From a virus: 64,000 bases of DNA. The position numbers and the translations under genes are program-made. Shown here one piece after another: positions 33,048 to 40,732 of the stretch; within the stretch, counting starts at the first letter, position 1, and the number at the start of each line of letters is the position of its first letter. The stretch is taken from the IMG/VR virus record IMGVR_UViG_3300032286_001864, positions 17,949-81,948 of that record; one strand, given 5' to 3'. The notes under the pieces are model-generated. The model ran no database searches, was not told the origin of the DNA, and saw only the letters and a list, made by a program, of their open reading frames with translations.

Positions 33048-33079
33048 GGGCGAACCCCTGAGAAGGTTCGCCTTTTTTG
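33048..33079 (+). terminator. Rho-independent terminator after regulator
   Basis: GGCGAACC...GGTTCGCC stem with 8-nt loop, followed by six T residues. The clearest terminator in the window. Confidence 0.9.
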
Positions 33080-33097
33080 TGCCCGGATGACCATCGC

Positions 33098-33103
33098 TAG
33101 ACT
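33098..33103 (+). promoter_or_regulatory. TAGNNT promoter-like box (TAGACT)
   Basis: 24 nt before ATG 33127, directly after the terminator of the regulator gene, so it starts a new unit. Confidence 0.45.
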
Positions 33104-33126
33104 CAGCTGAAGGTCTGACTGCTGTG

Positions 33127-33513
33127 ATGTTCAGGCGTTCAGTTGCTGAGGTGCTGTCGCGGGGGACCGCCGAGACGCTCGGGGATGCCATCCGCAGTGG
33201 CGTGATGACGGACATCGAGGGTTACCCGATGTTCTTCCGTGATGCGCCGAGCGAGGATGCGCAGCGGCGGATCACCAAGAAGTTGGGGCATCCGGAGGGG
33301 AGGACGTTCACGGCCGAGGAGCTCGAGGCGATCGCCAGAGGAGCCGGGGTGAATGGGGAGATCAACGATGAGCTGCTCAAGGCGATGCAAGCCCTGTACG
33401 ACAACCACGACCCACGGCGGATGGCAGGGGCCGCGTTGCTGGGGGCCCTGGGCGCCGGCACTGGGATTGCGCTGCTGACGCCGGGCAAGGAGGAGCGGGG
33501 GTCCCATGCCTGA
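33127..33513 (+). CDS. Small virion or membrane-associated protein
   Basis: 128 residues (a GTG one codon upstream is also possible). Mostly helical, with TDIEGYPMFFRDAPSEDAQRRITKKLG, then FTAEELEAIARG, and a C-terminal Gly/Ala-rich hydrophobic stretch (MAGAALLGALGAGTGIALL). It shares this tail style with 34780 and 61068. It overlaps the metallopeptidase-like gene by 8 nt. Confidence 0.55.
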   Translation: MFRRSVAEVLSRGTAETLGDAIRSGVMTDIEGYPMFFRDAPSEDAQRRITKKLGHPEGRTFTAEELEAIARGAGVNGEINDELLKAMQALYDNHDPRRMAGAALLGALGAGTGIALLTPGKEERGSHA

Positions 33514-34783
33514 TTACTCGGCCGGTTGGATCACAGTTCCGGGCAAGGGGCGCAGGTGGCGTACTAGCAAAGGCGAGTACATGGCGCAGCGCCCGGCAGG
33601 TGACGCGCCTGGGGTGATGGGCGCGATTCAAGGGGCTTGGGCCGGGGCGGATAGGGCCGTGGGCGGCTGGCTGCCCGGGGGCGGCGTAGCAAACCCCGCA
33701 AGCGGGGCGGTTCGAGGTGTCTCGAAAGCGGCCCTAGGGGGCGGTGTCCTTGCCTCGATGCCTCGTCTAGCCGTGGGTGACGCAGCGGGAATCGGGGGCT
33801 ACTTTGGCATTGCGGCAGCGGCAGGTGCCCTTACCCCTGTGCTCCAGAAGATCGCGGGGAGCGGAGGCCGGCCCTCGGTAGGAGTGCTGGGCCAACAAAT
33901 GAAAGTACTGAATAGTGCGCACAAGTATCTGGGCGAGATGGGATCGGGCGTTAATCAGGGCGCGATGATCGAAGACGCAACCCGTGACGCAAAGGGGCTG
34001 GAGCCTGCTCCTCGCCCCGCCAAGGGCAAGATGATTGACTTCAGTACGGATGGCTCGCCTATCGGACCGGCCTACCAGCCAGTGGGGTCTGCTTACCTAA
34101 AAGGAAAGGTTGCAATAAATCAAGACACGCCGGCCTGGGTGCTCGCTCACGAGTTTGGCCATGCAGCTGATCACGTCAAAAGACCCGGCTCGTTCACGTC
34201 GACTGACCAATTGCAGAATATGCCAAGATCACAGCAAGAGGGATACGTGAACAGCGCAAGGTCAAGGATGACCGGCGCGAGCGCAGGAGTTGGGACTTTG
34301 TTTGCCCGTCCCGGTGATGGGAACCGCAGCGTGCTGGAAGCCGGCGTCCAAGGAGCTCTCTTGGGCCTTGCATCCAATTGGGACACCCTGGCCAAGGAAG
34401 CAAGGGCGGACATCCATGGGATGAGGATTGCCAGGAATGCAGGCGTACCCTGGAACACGAAACAGAACCTTGCCGCCAAAGGCTCGTACGTGCTGGGCAC
34501 AGCGGGTCCCGGCTTCATCCAAGGCGCCGCCGGAGAGGTAATTTCGAGGGGGGTGGATCAAGCGTCAAAGGTGTTGAAAGATGCCGTCGTCGATCCAGCG
34601 TTGCGCAACGTTCGTGGCGGCGATAGCCCCGCGGAACAGAGCTTGCGTAAGTACGGATACAACCCCGAGCAGTATGCGCTGGGCGCCCCCTCTGACCAAG
34701 GGGAGTCTTTTGGCCGGGGGGACCTCGGGGTAAGGAAGCGCCATCCGATTGGCTCAGCGGTGATGCGAGGGTGGGCGAAATGA
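33506..34783 (+). CDS. HEFGH metallopeptidase-like virion/membrane protein
   Basis: 425 residues. After a Gly/Ala-rich region comes TPAWVLAHEFGHAADHVKRPG, an HExxH zinc motif, near residue 212. The rest has hydrophobic patches (GIGGYFGIAAAAGALTP; AGVGTLFARPGDGNRSVLEAGVQGALLG). It parallels the HEMGH protein at 22994-23989. Plausible roles are a virion maturation protease or an injected peptidase. A structural proof is lacking. Confidence 0.6.
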   Translation: MPDYSAGWITVPGKGRRWRTSKGEYMAQRPAGDAPGVMGAIQGAWAGADRAVGGWLPGGGVANPASGAVRGVSKAALGGGVLASMPRLAVGDAAGIGGYFGIAAAAGALTPVLQKIAGSGGRPSVGVLGQQMKVLNSAHKYLGEMGSGVNQGAMIEDATRDAKGLEPAPRPAKGKMIDFSTDGSPIGPAYQPVGSAYLKGKVAINQDTPAWVLAHEFGHAADHVKRPGSFTSTDQLQNMPRSQQEGYVNSARSRMTGASAGVGTLFARPGDGNRSVLEAGVQGALLGLASNWDTLAKEARADIHGMRIARNAGVPWNTKQNLAAKGSYVLGTAGPGFIQGAAGEVISRGVDQASKVLKDAVVDPALRNVRGGDSPAEQSLRKYGYNPEQYALGAPSDQGESFGRGDLGVRKRHPIGSAVMRGWAK

Positions 34784-35139
34784 GCGGCATGCGAATGGCT
34801 GGTGCTGCGTTTGGAGCAGGGGCCGCGCTCGGGGCTGGAGGCCTTGCCCTGGCCCAGCACCTGATTGAGCAGGGCACGCCGACCTACGCGCGCGAGATGT
34901 CGCAAGAGGAGCATGCAAAGAACAACCTGGGCGGCCTCCGGCAGCGCCAGGGTGACATGTCGGTGAAGGACCTGGCCCTCTACGAAGGGATCCGCCAAGG
35001 GCTGATGTCCGGTGAGGTCAGCGGCGAGGAGGTGTACGGGCTCGTGAAGGGCGGGAAGCTGCCGGCGCGGGTCGTCTCCTTGCTGGGTGATGTGATCGAC
35101 CTGGGCGCGTATATGCCGCCTCCAACTCCAGGAGCCTGA
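34780..35139 (+). CDS. Small virion/membrane-associated protein
   Basis: 119 residues, ATGA overlap with the previous gene. A hydrophobic AGAAFGAGAALGAGGLALAQ at the N-terminus, then REMSQEEHAKNNLGGLRQRQGDMSVKDLALYEGIRQGLMSG. Unknown function; co-translated with the HEFGH protein. Confidence 0.55.
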   Translation: MSGMRMAGAAFGAGAALGAGGLALAQHLIEQGTPTYAREMSQEEHAKNNLGGLRQRQGDMSVKDLALYEGIRQGLMSGEVSGEEVYGLVKGGKLPARVVSLLGDVIDLGAYMPPPTPGA

Positions 35140-35141
35140 CC

Positions 35142-35270
35142 ATGGCCATCCGCAAAGCCGGAGACAAGCTTGCCGCCGCCTGCTGGAAGGGCTACGAAGC
35201 CATCGGCACGAAGATCAAGGACGGCCGCCAGGTGCCGAATTGCGTGCCAGTGAAGAAGGGGCGCCGCTGA
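35142..35270 (+). CDS. 42-residue CWKGYEAIGTK...VPNCVPVK protein
   Basis: Starts 2 nt after the previous stop. ACWKGYEAIGTKIKDGRQVP, then NCVPVKKG, is a pattern that recurs in small proteins of large phages and giant viruses, usually near structural genes. Function unknown. A following 16-codon frame (35269-35319) starts MASIRERS and looks like a remnant of a start region similar to the gene at 35786. Confidence 0.65.
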   Translation: MAIRKAGDKLAAACWKGYEAIGTKIKDGRQVPNCVPVKKGRR

Positions 35271-35309
35271 TGGCCAGTATTCGCGAAAGAAGCACAGGTA
35301 CAGCAGCCG

Positions 35310-35315
35310 TAGAAT
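35310..35315 (+). promoter_or_regulatory. TAGNNT promoter-like box (TAGAATC)
   Basis: 22 nt before ATG 35337; TAGAATCACCA is shared with the box at 10482. Confidence 0.45.
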
Positions 35316-35336
35316 CACCATGACGCTCTAGCTGCC

Positions 35337-35786
35337 ATGACACCTGCCCCGTACGCAAGAACTGCTTCGCAGTACATGAGTGCTCCAAGTGCGTCTCTTG
35401 CTGAAGCGTTGCTTGCCAGCTACTTGGAAAAAGCTAAACAGGTTGCCGCCAATAACCCCAAAGCTCGGTTTGGTTACTACGACGAGAACGGGGTTCCTCA
35501 GTACAGCTCGAACCCTGAGTATGCGGGCTTGAATTGGCGGAATCAAACAGCAGAGGGAGGGCCTGACGTGGAAGGGAATTTGTACGACCCGAATCATCCT
35601 TCATTGCCGATGATGTGGAGTAGCGATGCACCTAGCGTGATGCGCAGAAACTTGCTGGGGATGCAGGCCACAGAAGAGTGGGATGGAGCAAGACACCTTG
35701 GAGCTGGACAGAGCAGCCTGCCCGCCCAGCGGGAACTAGAGCTTGCTTATCTTCGGCCCCTGGCTGCGGACGATTTGCCGTACTAA
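35337..35786 (+). CDS. Hypothetical protein
   Basis: 149 residues. A helix (ASLAEALLASYLEKAKQVAANNP) is followed by a Tyr/Asn/Pro-rich region (RFGYYDENGVPQYSSNPEYAGLNW). Probably a virion component. The stop and the next start share one base (TAATG). Confidence 0.55.
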   Translation: MTPAPYARTASQYMSAPSASLAEALLASYLEKAKQVAANNPKARFGYYDENGVPQYSSNPEYAGLNWRNQTAEGGPDVEGNLYDPNHPSLPMMWSSDAPSVMRRNLLGMQATEEWDGARHLGAGQSSLPAQRELELAYLRPLAADDLPY

Positions 35787-36070
35787 TGGCCAGCATCCGT
35801 TACGCCGGCGAAATCTTTCAGGGCTACAACCAGCCCAAGCGAACGCCTGGCGAAAACAAGAAGTTCGCCGTGCTGGTCAAGGACAACGACGGTGATCAGA
35901 AGATCGTGCGCTTTGGGGATCCATCGATGGAGAACTACCGCAATGGCCCGCACGGCAGGGGCGGCCATGGCGATGAGGATCGTAGGGTGAATTTCAAGGC
36001 CCGCCACAACTGCAGCGAGAAGAACGACAAGACCACACCGGGGTACTGGAGTTACCACTGGAGCTGGTGA
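35786..36070 (+). CDS. DUF5754-like protein
   Basis: 94 residues. FQGYNQPKRTPGENKKFAVLVKD, then KIVRFGDPSMENYRN, then FKARHNCSEKNDKTTPGYWSYHW, match the DUF5754 pattern (NKP.RTP...K..V....GK...I.FGD.......R..F..RH......K....YW). These are found in phages and nucleocytoplasmic viruses and are of unknown role, possibly virion-associated. It starts with a TAATG overlap. Confidence 0.75.
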   Translation: MASIRYAGEIFQGYNQPKRTPGENKKFAVLVKDNDGDQKIVRFGDPSMENYRNGPHGRGGHGDEDRRVNFKARHNCSEKNDKTTPGYWSYHWSW

Positions 36071-36357
36071 GATTCATGGAGAACCGCATGGCCGGCGAAA
36101 AACTGGCACTGCTGATTGCCAGGAAGTACGCGGAGGGCGACCACTTGGTCGACGGTGGACCCGATGTCGGACTGTTCTGGGCAAGCAACATCCAGGACCC
36201 GTCGACTTTGCCCGTGCTTTCGATACAACACGCGCGAGACGTGCTGGCCGCTCGAGGGACAGAACAGAGAGGTCGTATTCACTTCACCGATTATGCCCTG
36301 CAAGGCTCAAGTGATCGATGGTCGCCGCAAGTCGGCAGCTGGCCGGAGGCAGCATGA
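36067..36357 (+). CDS. Hypothetical 96-residue protein
   Basis: GTG start inside a GTGA overlap; an ATG at 36076 is an alternative. Mixed fold (LALLIARKYAEGDHLVDGGPDVGLFWASN; VLSIQHARDVLAARGTEQRGRIHF). Coupled to the SLOG gene by ATGA. No family recognised. Confidence 0.55.
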   Translation: MRFMENRMAGEKLALLIARKYAEGDHLVDGGPDVGLFWASNIQDPSTLPVLSIQHARDVLAARGTEQRGRIHFTDYALQGSSDRWSPQVGSWPEAA

Positions 36358-37301
36358 CGTTTCAGATGCCCATGAACTTCAAGTACACCCGGCAGGGCCC
36401 GGATGGCTGGAAGTTCTATGGCACGCCGGGTACGCCGGCGACCACGATGGACGCCATCATGCAGGGTCTGCGCACATCGACATTGCGCAAAGGATTGAGT
36501 CGAGGCCTTGAGCCTGGGTCCAACGTCCTGTTCACGGATAACGATGGCCGCCGCCAGCCGGCAATCGTGACCGGCAAGCGCATGGTCGATCCCTCCATGG
36601 CGGAGGAATTGTCCAGGACCGAGCGCTGGACACCGGAGTTCCTGCGCTGGTACATGGGTCAGAACGGCCTGGACAACGGTCGGATGGAGCAGCTGCTGTA
36701 CCAACTGCCAAGCCAGGGCGTGATTGCAACCCCGCGCATGGCCGGAGACGCCTTGATCGCCGCGGCTGCAGCGCCGACCGGGCCGATCTGGGCCTTTGGC
36801 GGGGCAAGAGCTACTCCGCCGGACGTGCTTGAGCTGATCTCCCAGATCGGCAAGAAGCACGCCGAGAGCGGCGGACGCATCGTCCATGGCGGAGCCCCCG
36901 GCGCAGATCGCGCTGCATCGCGGCTGGTGAGCAATCCAGAGGCGCTATCGATTCTTCTGCCTGGTCCCAACGATCCCCGCGGGCCGGATCCTCAGTACGC
37001 CGGGGGACGCGTCTTCGATGCCACTCAGCTTCCAACTTGGGAGCGGGCTCATGCGATCGCCAGGCAGTACGAAGACCCGTACCGTCCGGGCGGACGGAAC
37101 TACAACGCTCGCAACGTGATGGTGCTGCTGGGGCCCGGGCTTGATGCACCTCGAGAGAAGCTCGTGGTCTGGTCACCGGGCGCGCAAGCCATCGGTGGCA
37201 CTGGCCACGCCATCCGCACCGCCGAGGGCCACGGGATCCCGGTACGGAACCTGGCGGACCCCGCAATTCGGGCTGCCGCGGAGCAGTGGCTGAGGGCCTG
37301 A
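36354..37301 (+). CDS. SLOG/DprA-like (YspA-type) Rossmann protein with N-terminal extension
   Basis: 315 residues. The second half is a SLOG domain: IWAFGGARATPPDVLELISQ (145-164), RIVHGGAPGADRAASRLV (175-192), then NYNARNVMVLLGPG, VVWSPGAQAIGGTGHAI and AEGHGIPVRNL. SLOG domains bind nucleotides, nucleotide-derived signals or DNA ends. The N-terminal 140 residues are unassigned and may target the virion or a partner. Position at the end of a virion-like operon is compatible with an injected signalling or DNA-processing protein. Confidence 0.75.
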   Translation: MTFQMPMNFKYTRQGPDGWKFYGTPGTPATTMDAIMQGLRTSTLRKGLSRGLEPGSNVLFTDNDGRRQPAIVTGKRMVDPSMAEELSRTERWTPEFLRWYMGQNGLDNGRMEQLLYQLPSQGVIATPRMAGDALIAAAAAPTGPIWAFGGARATPPDVLELISQIGKKHAESGGRIVHGGAPGADRAASRLVSNPEALSILLPGPNDPRGPDPQYAGGRVFDATQLPTWERAHAIARQYEDPYRPGGRNYNARNVMVLLGPGLDAPREKLVVWSPGAQAIGGTGHAIRTAEGHGIPVRNLADPAIRAAAEQWLRA

Positions 37302-37312
37302 GTCGCCCTCGT

Positions 37313-37318
37313 TAGCCT
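37313..37318 (+). promoter_or_regulatory. TAGNNT promoter-like box (TAGCCTGGGCT)
   Basis: 36 nt before the GTG at 37354. Confidence 0.4.
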
Positions 37319-37353
37319 GGGCTGGCGCCTGACAACCAGCGAGACGGAAGCCT

Positions 37354-37680
37354 GTGTCTCACAGAATCGAAGGGTCGGAGCTGGTTTCGAAACGTGTCAC
37401 CAAGAACAGCTTCAGGCGAGAGATCATCAACGCCTGGGACGGGTGCTGCGCCTACTGCGGCTGTCGGCCTGAGAAGATCACGCTCGATCATGTGGTGCCC
37501 AAGGTCAAGGCCGGGACAACGCAGAAGAGCAACCTGGTGCCAGCCTGCGCTCCATGCAACGTCTCAAAGAACCACTGCGATGTCTGGCAGTGGTACGCAG
37601 AGCAGGCGTTCTACTGCGCTGGCAAGGAGGGAGTGATCAGGGAATGGTTGGAATCCAACGCCGCCGCGGACGGGGGTTGA
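37354..37680 (+). CDS. HNH endonuclease
   Basis: 108 residues. WDGCCAYCG, then ITLDHVVPKVKAGTTQKSNLVPACAPCNVSK, gives the CxxC...LDH...N...CxxCN pattern of zinc-containing HNH nucleases. Small free-standing form. It has its own promoter-like box. It may be a homing nuclease or a packaging-associated nicking enzyme. Confidence 0.85.
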   Translation: MSHRIEGSELVSKRVTKNSFRREIINAWDGCCAYCGCRPEKITLDHVVPKVKAGTTQKSNLVPACAPCNVSKNHCDVWQWYAEQAFYCAGKEGVIREWLESNAAADGG

Positions 37681-37695
37681 GCGGCTGCCTGGCGG

Positions 37696-37929
37696 TCAGA
37701 AGTAACCAGCGACGGCACCAACCGGCACGATGGGGATGCCAGCGCCGCGGACGACCAGGCAACCGTAGTTGCCCTGACCGCAGCTGTTGTTCATGAGCTT
37801 GCCGATGTTGCGAACCCAGCCGTAGCCGCCGGCACCAAGGACTACGACAAGGATGAGGACGAGAATGCCGGTGGAGACAGCCTCGGGGTCAAAGCCAAAT
37901 GAGCGAGAGGAGTTCTTGGGGCCGTCCAT
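37696..37929 (-). CDS. Single-pass membrane protein
   Basis: 77 residues. One transmembrane helix (STGILVLILVVVLGAGGYGW, about 19-38) is followed by SCGQGNYGCLVVRGAGIPIVPVGAVAGYF. The two Cys could form a disulphide outside the membrane. Unknown; last gene of this minus-strand operon. Confidence 0.6.
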   Translation of the reverse strand: MDGPKNSSRSFGFDPEAVSTGILVLILVVVLGAGGYGWVRNIGKLMNNSCGQGNYGCLVVRGAGIPIVPVGAVAGYF

Positions 37930-38004
37930 GAAACGTCTTGAGGTGCAGAGGTGTTCTACAGGAGCGGCGGGCAGGTTGCAAGCCGTGTCAAGCGCCAGCA
38001 ACCC

Positions 38005-38202
38005 CTAGCCCCACTTGCTGGCGTTGAGAGCGAAGTTGGCCTTCTTGACCAGGCCAGGGCTGTGCTCGTCTTTGTGGGCCAGGACATGCCGGGCGTACTC
38101 CTGCACGCCCGTGCCGGCTTTGGTGGCAGAGGCGGTGAAGGATCCCTTCGTGCCGCCTTGCGACATGGCCTTCTGCATGCGCTCACCAGCGAAGCGTGTC
38201 AT
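38005..38202 (-). CDS. Hypothetical 65-residue protein
   Basis: Basic, polar protein (FAGERMQKAMSQGGTKGSFTASATKAG, then YARHVLAHKDEHSPGLVKKANFALN). 4-nt overlap with 38199. Possibly a virion internal protein. Confidence 0.5.
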   Translation of the reverse strand: MTRFAGERMQKAMSQGGTKGSFTASATKAGTGVQEYARHVLAHKDEHSPGLVKKANFALNASKWG

Positions 38203-38573
38203 GGGTGCTGCGGCTGCTCCTGATCCCGCATCATCATGACGGCCGGGATCCCGCCTGCGATGGCACCGGCCAGGGCTCCGTAGGCACCGCGACGAGCGCT
38301 CTGACGTTCGAGTCGCTCGACCTCAAGGAGACTCTTAACGGAACGGGGCCTGACTGAGTGAGCTCCGGCAAGGGCGCCTCCCGTGGCGGTTGCGTAGGGC
38401 AGTAGGGAGATGAGTAGGTTGAGAGGAATCTCTCCAGAGTTCGACCCGTTGGTATCGCCCAAGAAGAGGTCGGCGGCGCCGTAGATGCCAGTAGTCCCCA
38501 GCCCCAGCTGAGCAAGAGTGTTGACAGCCAATGCGTGCAGGTCTGAATCGCTGCCCGCAAAACGCGTGTTCAT
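38199..38573 (-). CDS. Membrane-associated hypothetical protein
   Basis: 124 residues with two hydrophobic regions (LAVNTLAQLGLGTTGIYGAADLFLG; LNLLISLLPYATATGGALAGA) and a Gly/Ala helix (GALAGAIAGGIPAVMMM). Unknown function. Confidence 0.55.
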   Translation of the reverse strand: MNTRFAGSDSDLHALAVNTLAQLGLGTTGIYGAADLFLGDTNGSNSGEIPLNLLISLLPYATATGGALAGAHSVRPRSVKSLLEVERLERQSARRGAYGALAGAIAGGIPAVMMMRDQEQPQHP

Positions 38574-38576
38574 GAC

Positions 38577-38795
38577 TCAGCGCCCCTGAGCAGGCCGCTG
38601 CTGTCCCTGCGACGTGGGCTGCTGGTTGGGGCGTTGCCCGGGGCGATAGCCAGCCTGGAGGTTGGGATCGCCTTGCTCCTGCCCGACGGCTTGGTTGTCC
38701 TTGCCGCGGCGCATCATCTTCTTGGCCCGGTCCTTGTGCTTGTTGAGCACGCCCTGGCGATCGTTGGGGGCGGCGCCTTGCTGCGGGCTGTTCAT
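38577..38795 (-). CDS. Gln/Arg-rich disordered protein
   Basis: 72 residues, mostly Gln, Arg, Pro, Gly and Asn. A basic HKDRAKKMMRRGKDN patch suggests nucleic-acid binding. Its start overlaps the end of the nuclease gene by 4 nt. Confidence 0.55.
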   Translation of the reverse strand: MNSPQQGAAPNDRQGVLNKHKDRAKKMMRRGKDNQAVGQEQGDPNLQAGYRPGQRPNQQPTSQGQQRPAQGR

Positions 38796-39616
38796 GCGTG
38801 GACCAGAAGCTTCTGGCCTATGTTAGAAGGAACAATCGGAGCCTCCTCCTTGTCGAGCCCCAGGGCTGCAAGCTCCTTCTCGCGGGCAAGGATCTGGTAG
38901 TAGTCGGCAACACGCTGGGTCCACTTGTAGCGCCAGGCGTGGAGCTCATGGCCGCGGAGCAGGAAGCTCTGAGTGATGCGCGGCGTGGTCACCAGGATCT
39001 GGGCCATCTCGACCGAGATCCCCAGGGTTTCTTCGAGGGCGATCGCATAGGCGCCCAGCTGGAGGGCGCACTTGTTGAACTTCATCCAGCCGCCGTAATG
39101 CTCCCTGGGGACACCGTTCTCCTCGCCCTTGGGGAAGTAGCGGCAGTAGGGGCCGTTGCTGGACTTGACGTCAGCGAGAACGACGATGCCGCCGCGGACG
39201 CCGACGATGTCGGGACAGCCGCAGTATCCGTGCTGGTGAGACCAGATCCTGGAGATGCCATCGTCCCCGATACAGAAGTTCCACTCAGGCCGTAGCGGCT
39301 TCTCCGACCAGGTGAAGTAGTCGTAGGAGTCGAGGTGGGGAGCTACTCCGTTCCAGTAGGGCAGGATCTCATCGGGGATTTCGACAGCTTTGCCACGAAG
39401 ATGGTCTTCACAGGCCTTGTGGATGATTGAACCGCGGTTGGCAGCGGCTTCCTTGCCGCCCGGGTTCTTGATGTTCCACTGCTCGAGGGTTTGCTTGGAG
39501 CGGGCGCTGGCGGTCTTACCCAGGATCGCAGTGACAGAAGGGTAGGCGCAGTCTGGCCGGTCACCCGTCCGATAGTGGCGAACACCATCGATTTCGAAGC
39601 GGGTTGGCCGTTTCAA
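38792..39616 (-). CDS. PD-(D/E)XK exonuclease (RecB/Cas4-like)
   Basis: 274 residues. YPSVTAILGKTAS, RGSIIHKACEDHLRG (motif with the active-site His), GCPDIVGVRGGIVVLADVKSS (the D...E/D-x-K core, about 141-161) and KCALQLGAYAIALEE (QxxxY) are the motifs of RecB/lambda-exonuclease-type nucleases. Such enzymes work in phage recombination with an SSB or annealing protein; an SSB-like gene lies 2 kb upstream in the same direction. Confidence 0.85.
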   Translation of the reverse strand: MKRPTRFEIDGVRHYRTGDRPDCAYPSVTAILGKTASARSKQTLEQWNIKNPGGKEAAANRGSIIHKACEDHLRGKAVEIPDEILPYWNGVAPHLDSYDYFTWSEKPLRPEWNFCIGDDGISRIWSHQHGYCGCPDIVGVRGGIVVLADVKSSNGPYCRYFPKGEENGVPREHYGGWMKFNKCALQLGAYAIALEETLGISVEMAQILVTTPRITQSFLLRGHELHAWRYKWTQRVADYYQILAREKELAALGLDKEEAPIVPSNIGQKLLVHA

Positions 39617-39698
39617 TCTCGCCTCTCTTTACAGAGAATGTAGCGAGACCTGAGAGACGCAGGATGAGAGAGCAGCGGGTTCGCCGCTTTGGCTGCGA

Positions 39699-40136
39699 TC
39701 AGCCGTTGGACTTGATGTCGCCGAAGTTGGCTTCCAGGTAGTCAAGAGCGCCTCGTTCGCCTTGGTAGGCGTCGAGAGTGCGCAGGAGCTGGCGGGCCAA
39801 GACAGCAGCGCCCTTGGTCATCTCCTCGAGGTAGTCGCCTTCCTTTGGGCGAGTGCCATCGATGCGGTCACCAAGGATCGGCCCCAAGATGGCGGCATAG
39901 ACCATCACCAGGGGGCTGACCTGGTAGGCCTGGAAGGACGAACCCCCGGACGTGAAGCCTTCCAGTAGCCGAGCAACATCGGCCAAGCTCCGGGCGATCT
40001 GCTCTTGCCGCTCCCCCTGCTGGTGACCCAGAGCAAGGAGAGCGGAGAGCTGTTCACGGATCCTCGTCAACTCGCTCAGCTCGGTCGGAACGGGCTTCGG
40101 GGAGAGGCCCTTCGGGGTTGGTGATGACGGTTCCAT
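39699..40136 (-). CDS. Hypothetical helical protein
   Basis: 145 residues. A disordered Pro-rich N-terminus (EPSSPTPKGLSPKPVPTE) is followed by a heptad-like helix (LTRIREQLSALLALGHQQGERQEQIARSLADVARLLEG) and a C-terminal helical domain (MVYAAILGPILGDRIDG). Its first 83 nt overlap the 40054 gene in another frame. Unknown. Confidence 0.5.
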   Translation of the reverse strand: MEPSSPTPKGLSPKPVPTELSELTRIREQLSALLALGHQQGERQEQIARSLADVARLLEGFTSGGSSFQAYQVSPLVMVYAAILGPILGDRIDGTRPKEGDYLEEMTKGAAVLARQLLRTLDAYQGERGALDYLEANFGDIKSNG

Positions 40137-40332
40137 CGAATAGCCGGCAGATGTGAAGAGCGCCGCGCTCAGCAGGGCTCAGCTGCTGCCAAGCCCTGTT
40201 GACGCTCTCATGATCATGGCGCTCCTGAAGAGCCCTGACATCAGAGCTTCGGGTGGCACGCTGCAGGGCAAGCAGGATCGACGGATCGTAAGACAAGGAT
40301 GGCAGTGAGGTTGTGGGGGCAAGACATGGCAT
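40054..40332 (-). CDS. Hypothetical 92-residue protein
   Basis: From ATG 40332. SILLALQRATRSSDVRALQE, then WQQLSPAERGALHICRLFDG, form helices. It overlaps the upstream gene by 92 nt and the downstream gene by 83 nt, unusual even for this compact genome, so one frame may be degraded or the ends may be overprinted. Confidence 0.4.
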   Translation of the reverse strand: MPCLAPTTSLPSLSYDPSILLALQRATRSSDVRALQERHDHESVNRAWQQLSPAERGALHICRLFDGTVITNPEGPLPEARSDRAERVDEDP

Positions 40333-40615
40333 GGTCGTCGATGGTGCCGTTTTCGAGCCCTCGAACAAAGAGGACGTCTCCTTCTGCTAGGAGCCGGCGA
40401 AAGGCTGCGATCACCTCGTCTGCAACAGCAGTGGACGGGACGAAGAGGACTTGGGCGTAGGCTTTCGCCCCTTCCTTGCTCGGATGAGCTACCGGAACGG
40501 AAAAGGAAGGTGAGCCAAGCTGCAGCAGCAGGACTGCGCAAAGATCGTCTGCGTCAGGGCGCAGGGGCAGGTCTTGCCAGGTTGAATCCAGCGCAGGCAT
40601 TGCTTTTGTAGACAT
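40241..40615 (-). CDS. Hypothetical protein
   Basis: 124 residues, acidic first half (STWQDLPLRPDADDLCAVLLLQLG) with SKEGAKAYAQVLFVPSTAVADEVIAAFRRLLAEGDVLFVRGLENG after it. The last 30 residues overlap the next gene. Its leader holds an 11-nt poly-T tract and a GC-rich hairpin. Confidence 0.5.
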   Translation of the reverse strand: MSTKAMPALDSTWQDLPLRPDADDLCAVLLLQLGSPSFSVPVAHPSKEGAKAYAQVLFVPSTAVADEVIAAFRRLLAEGDVLFVRGLENGTIDDHAMSCPHNLTAILVLRSVDPACPAACHPKL

Positions 40616-40624
40616 GAATCTGCT

Positions 40625-40635
40625 AAAAAAAAAAA
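40625..40635 (-). promoter_or_regulatory. Poly(A/T) tract, 11 nt, in leader
   Basis: Eleven A on the plus strand (T on the coding strand), 10 nt before the ATG at 40615, in an AT-rich stretch. Possible promoter element, slippage site or unstructured ribosome entry. Confidence 0.4.
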
Positions 40636-40680
40636 GTTTTGAATTTGAAAGAGTACCCTGTGAGCGGGCACTGTGAAGCG

Positions 40681-40712
40681 TTCGGGGTGGACTTCGGGGG
40701 AAGTCCGACCCC
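40681..40712 (-). terminator. GC-rich hairpin between minus-strand genes
   Basis: Arms GGGGT.GGACTTC and GAAGTCC.ACCCC around a short C-rich loop, just after the stop at 40733. There is no immediate U-tract, but an AT-rich segment follows 40 nt on. Likely partial terminator or RNA-stability hairpin. Confidence 0.5.
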
Positions 40713-40732
40713 TTAAGTGAAGTAACTCCGAG

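Noticed and set aside
35269-35319. 16-codon frame MASIRERS
   Set aside because: Too short to count as a gene; noted only as a possible remnant of a start similar to 35786.
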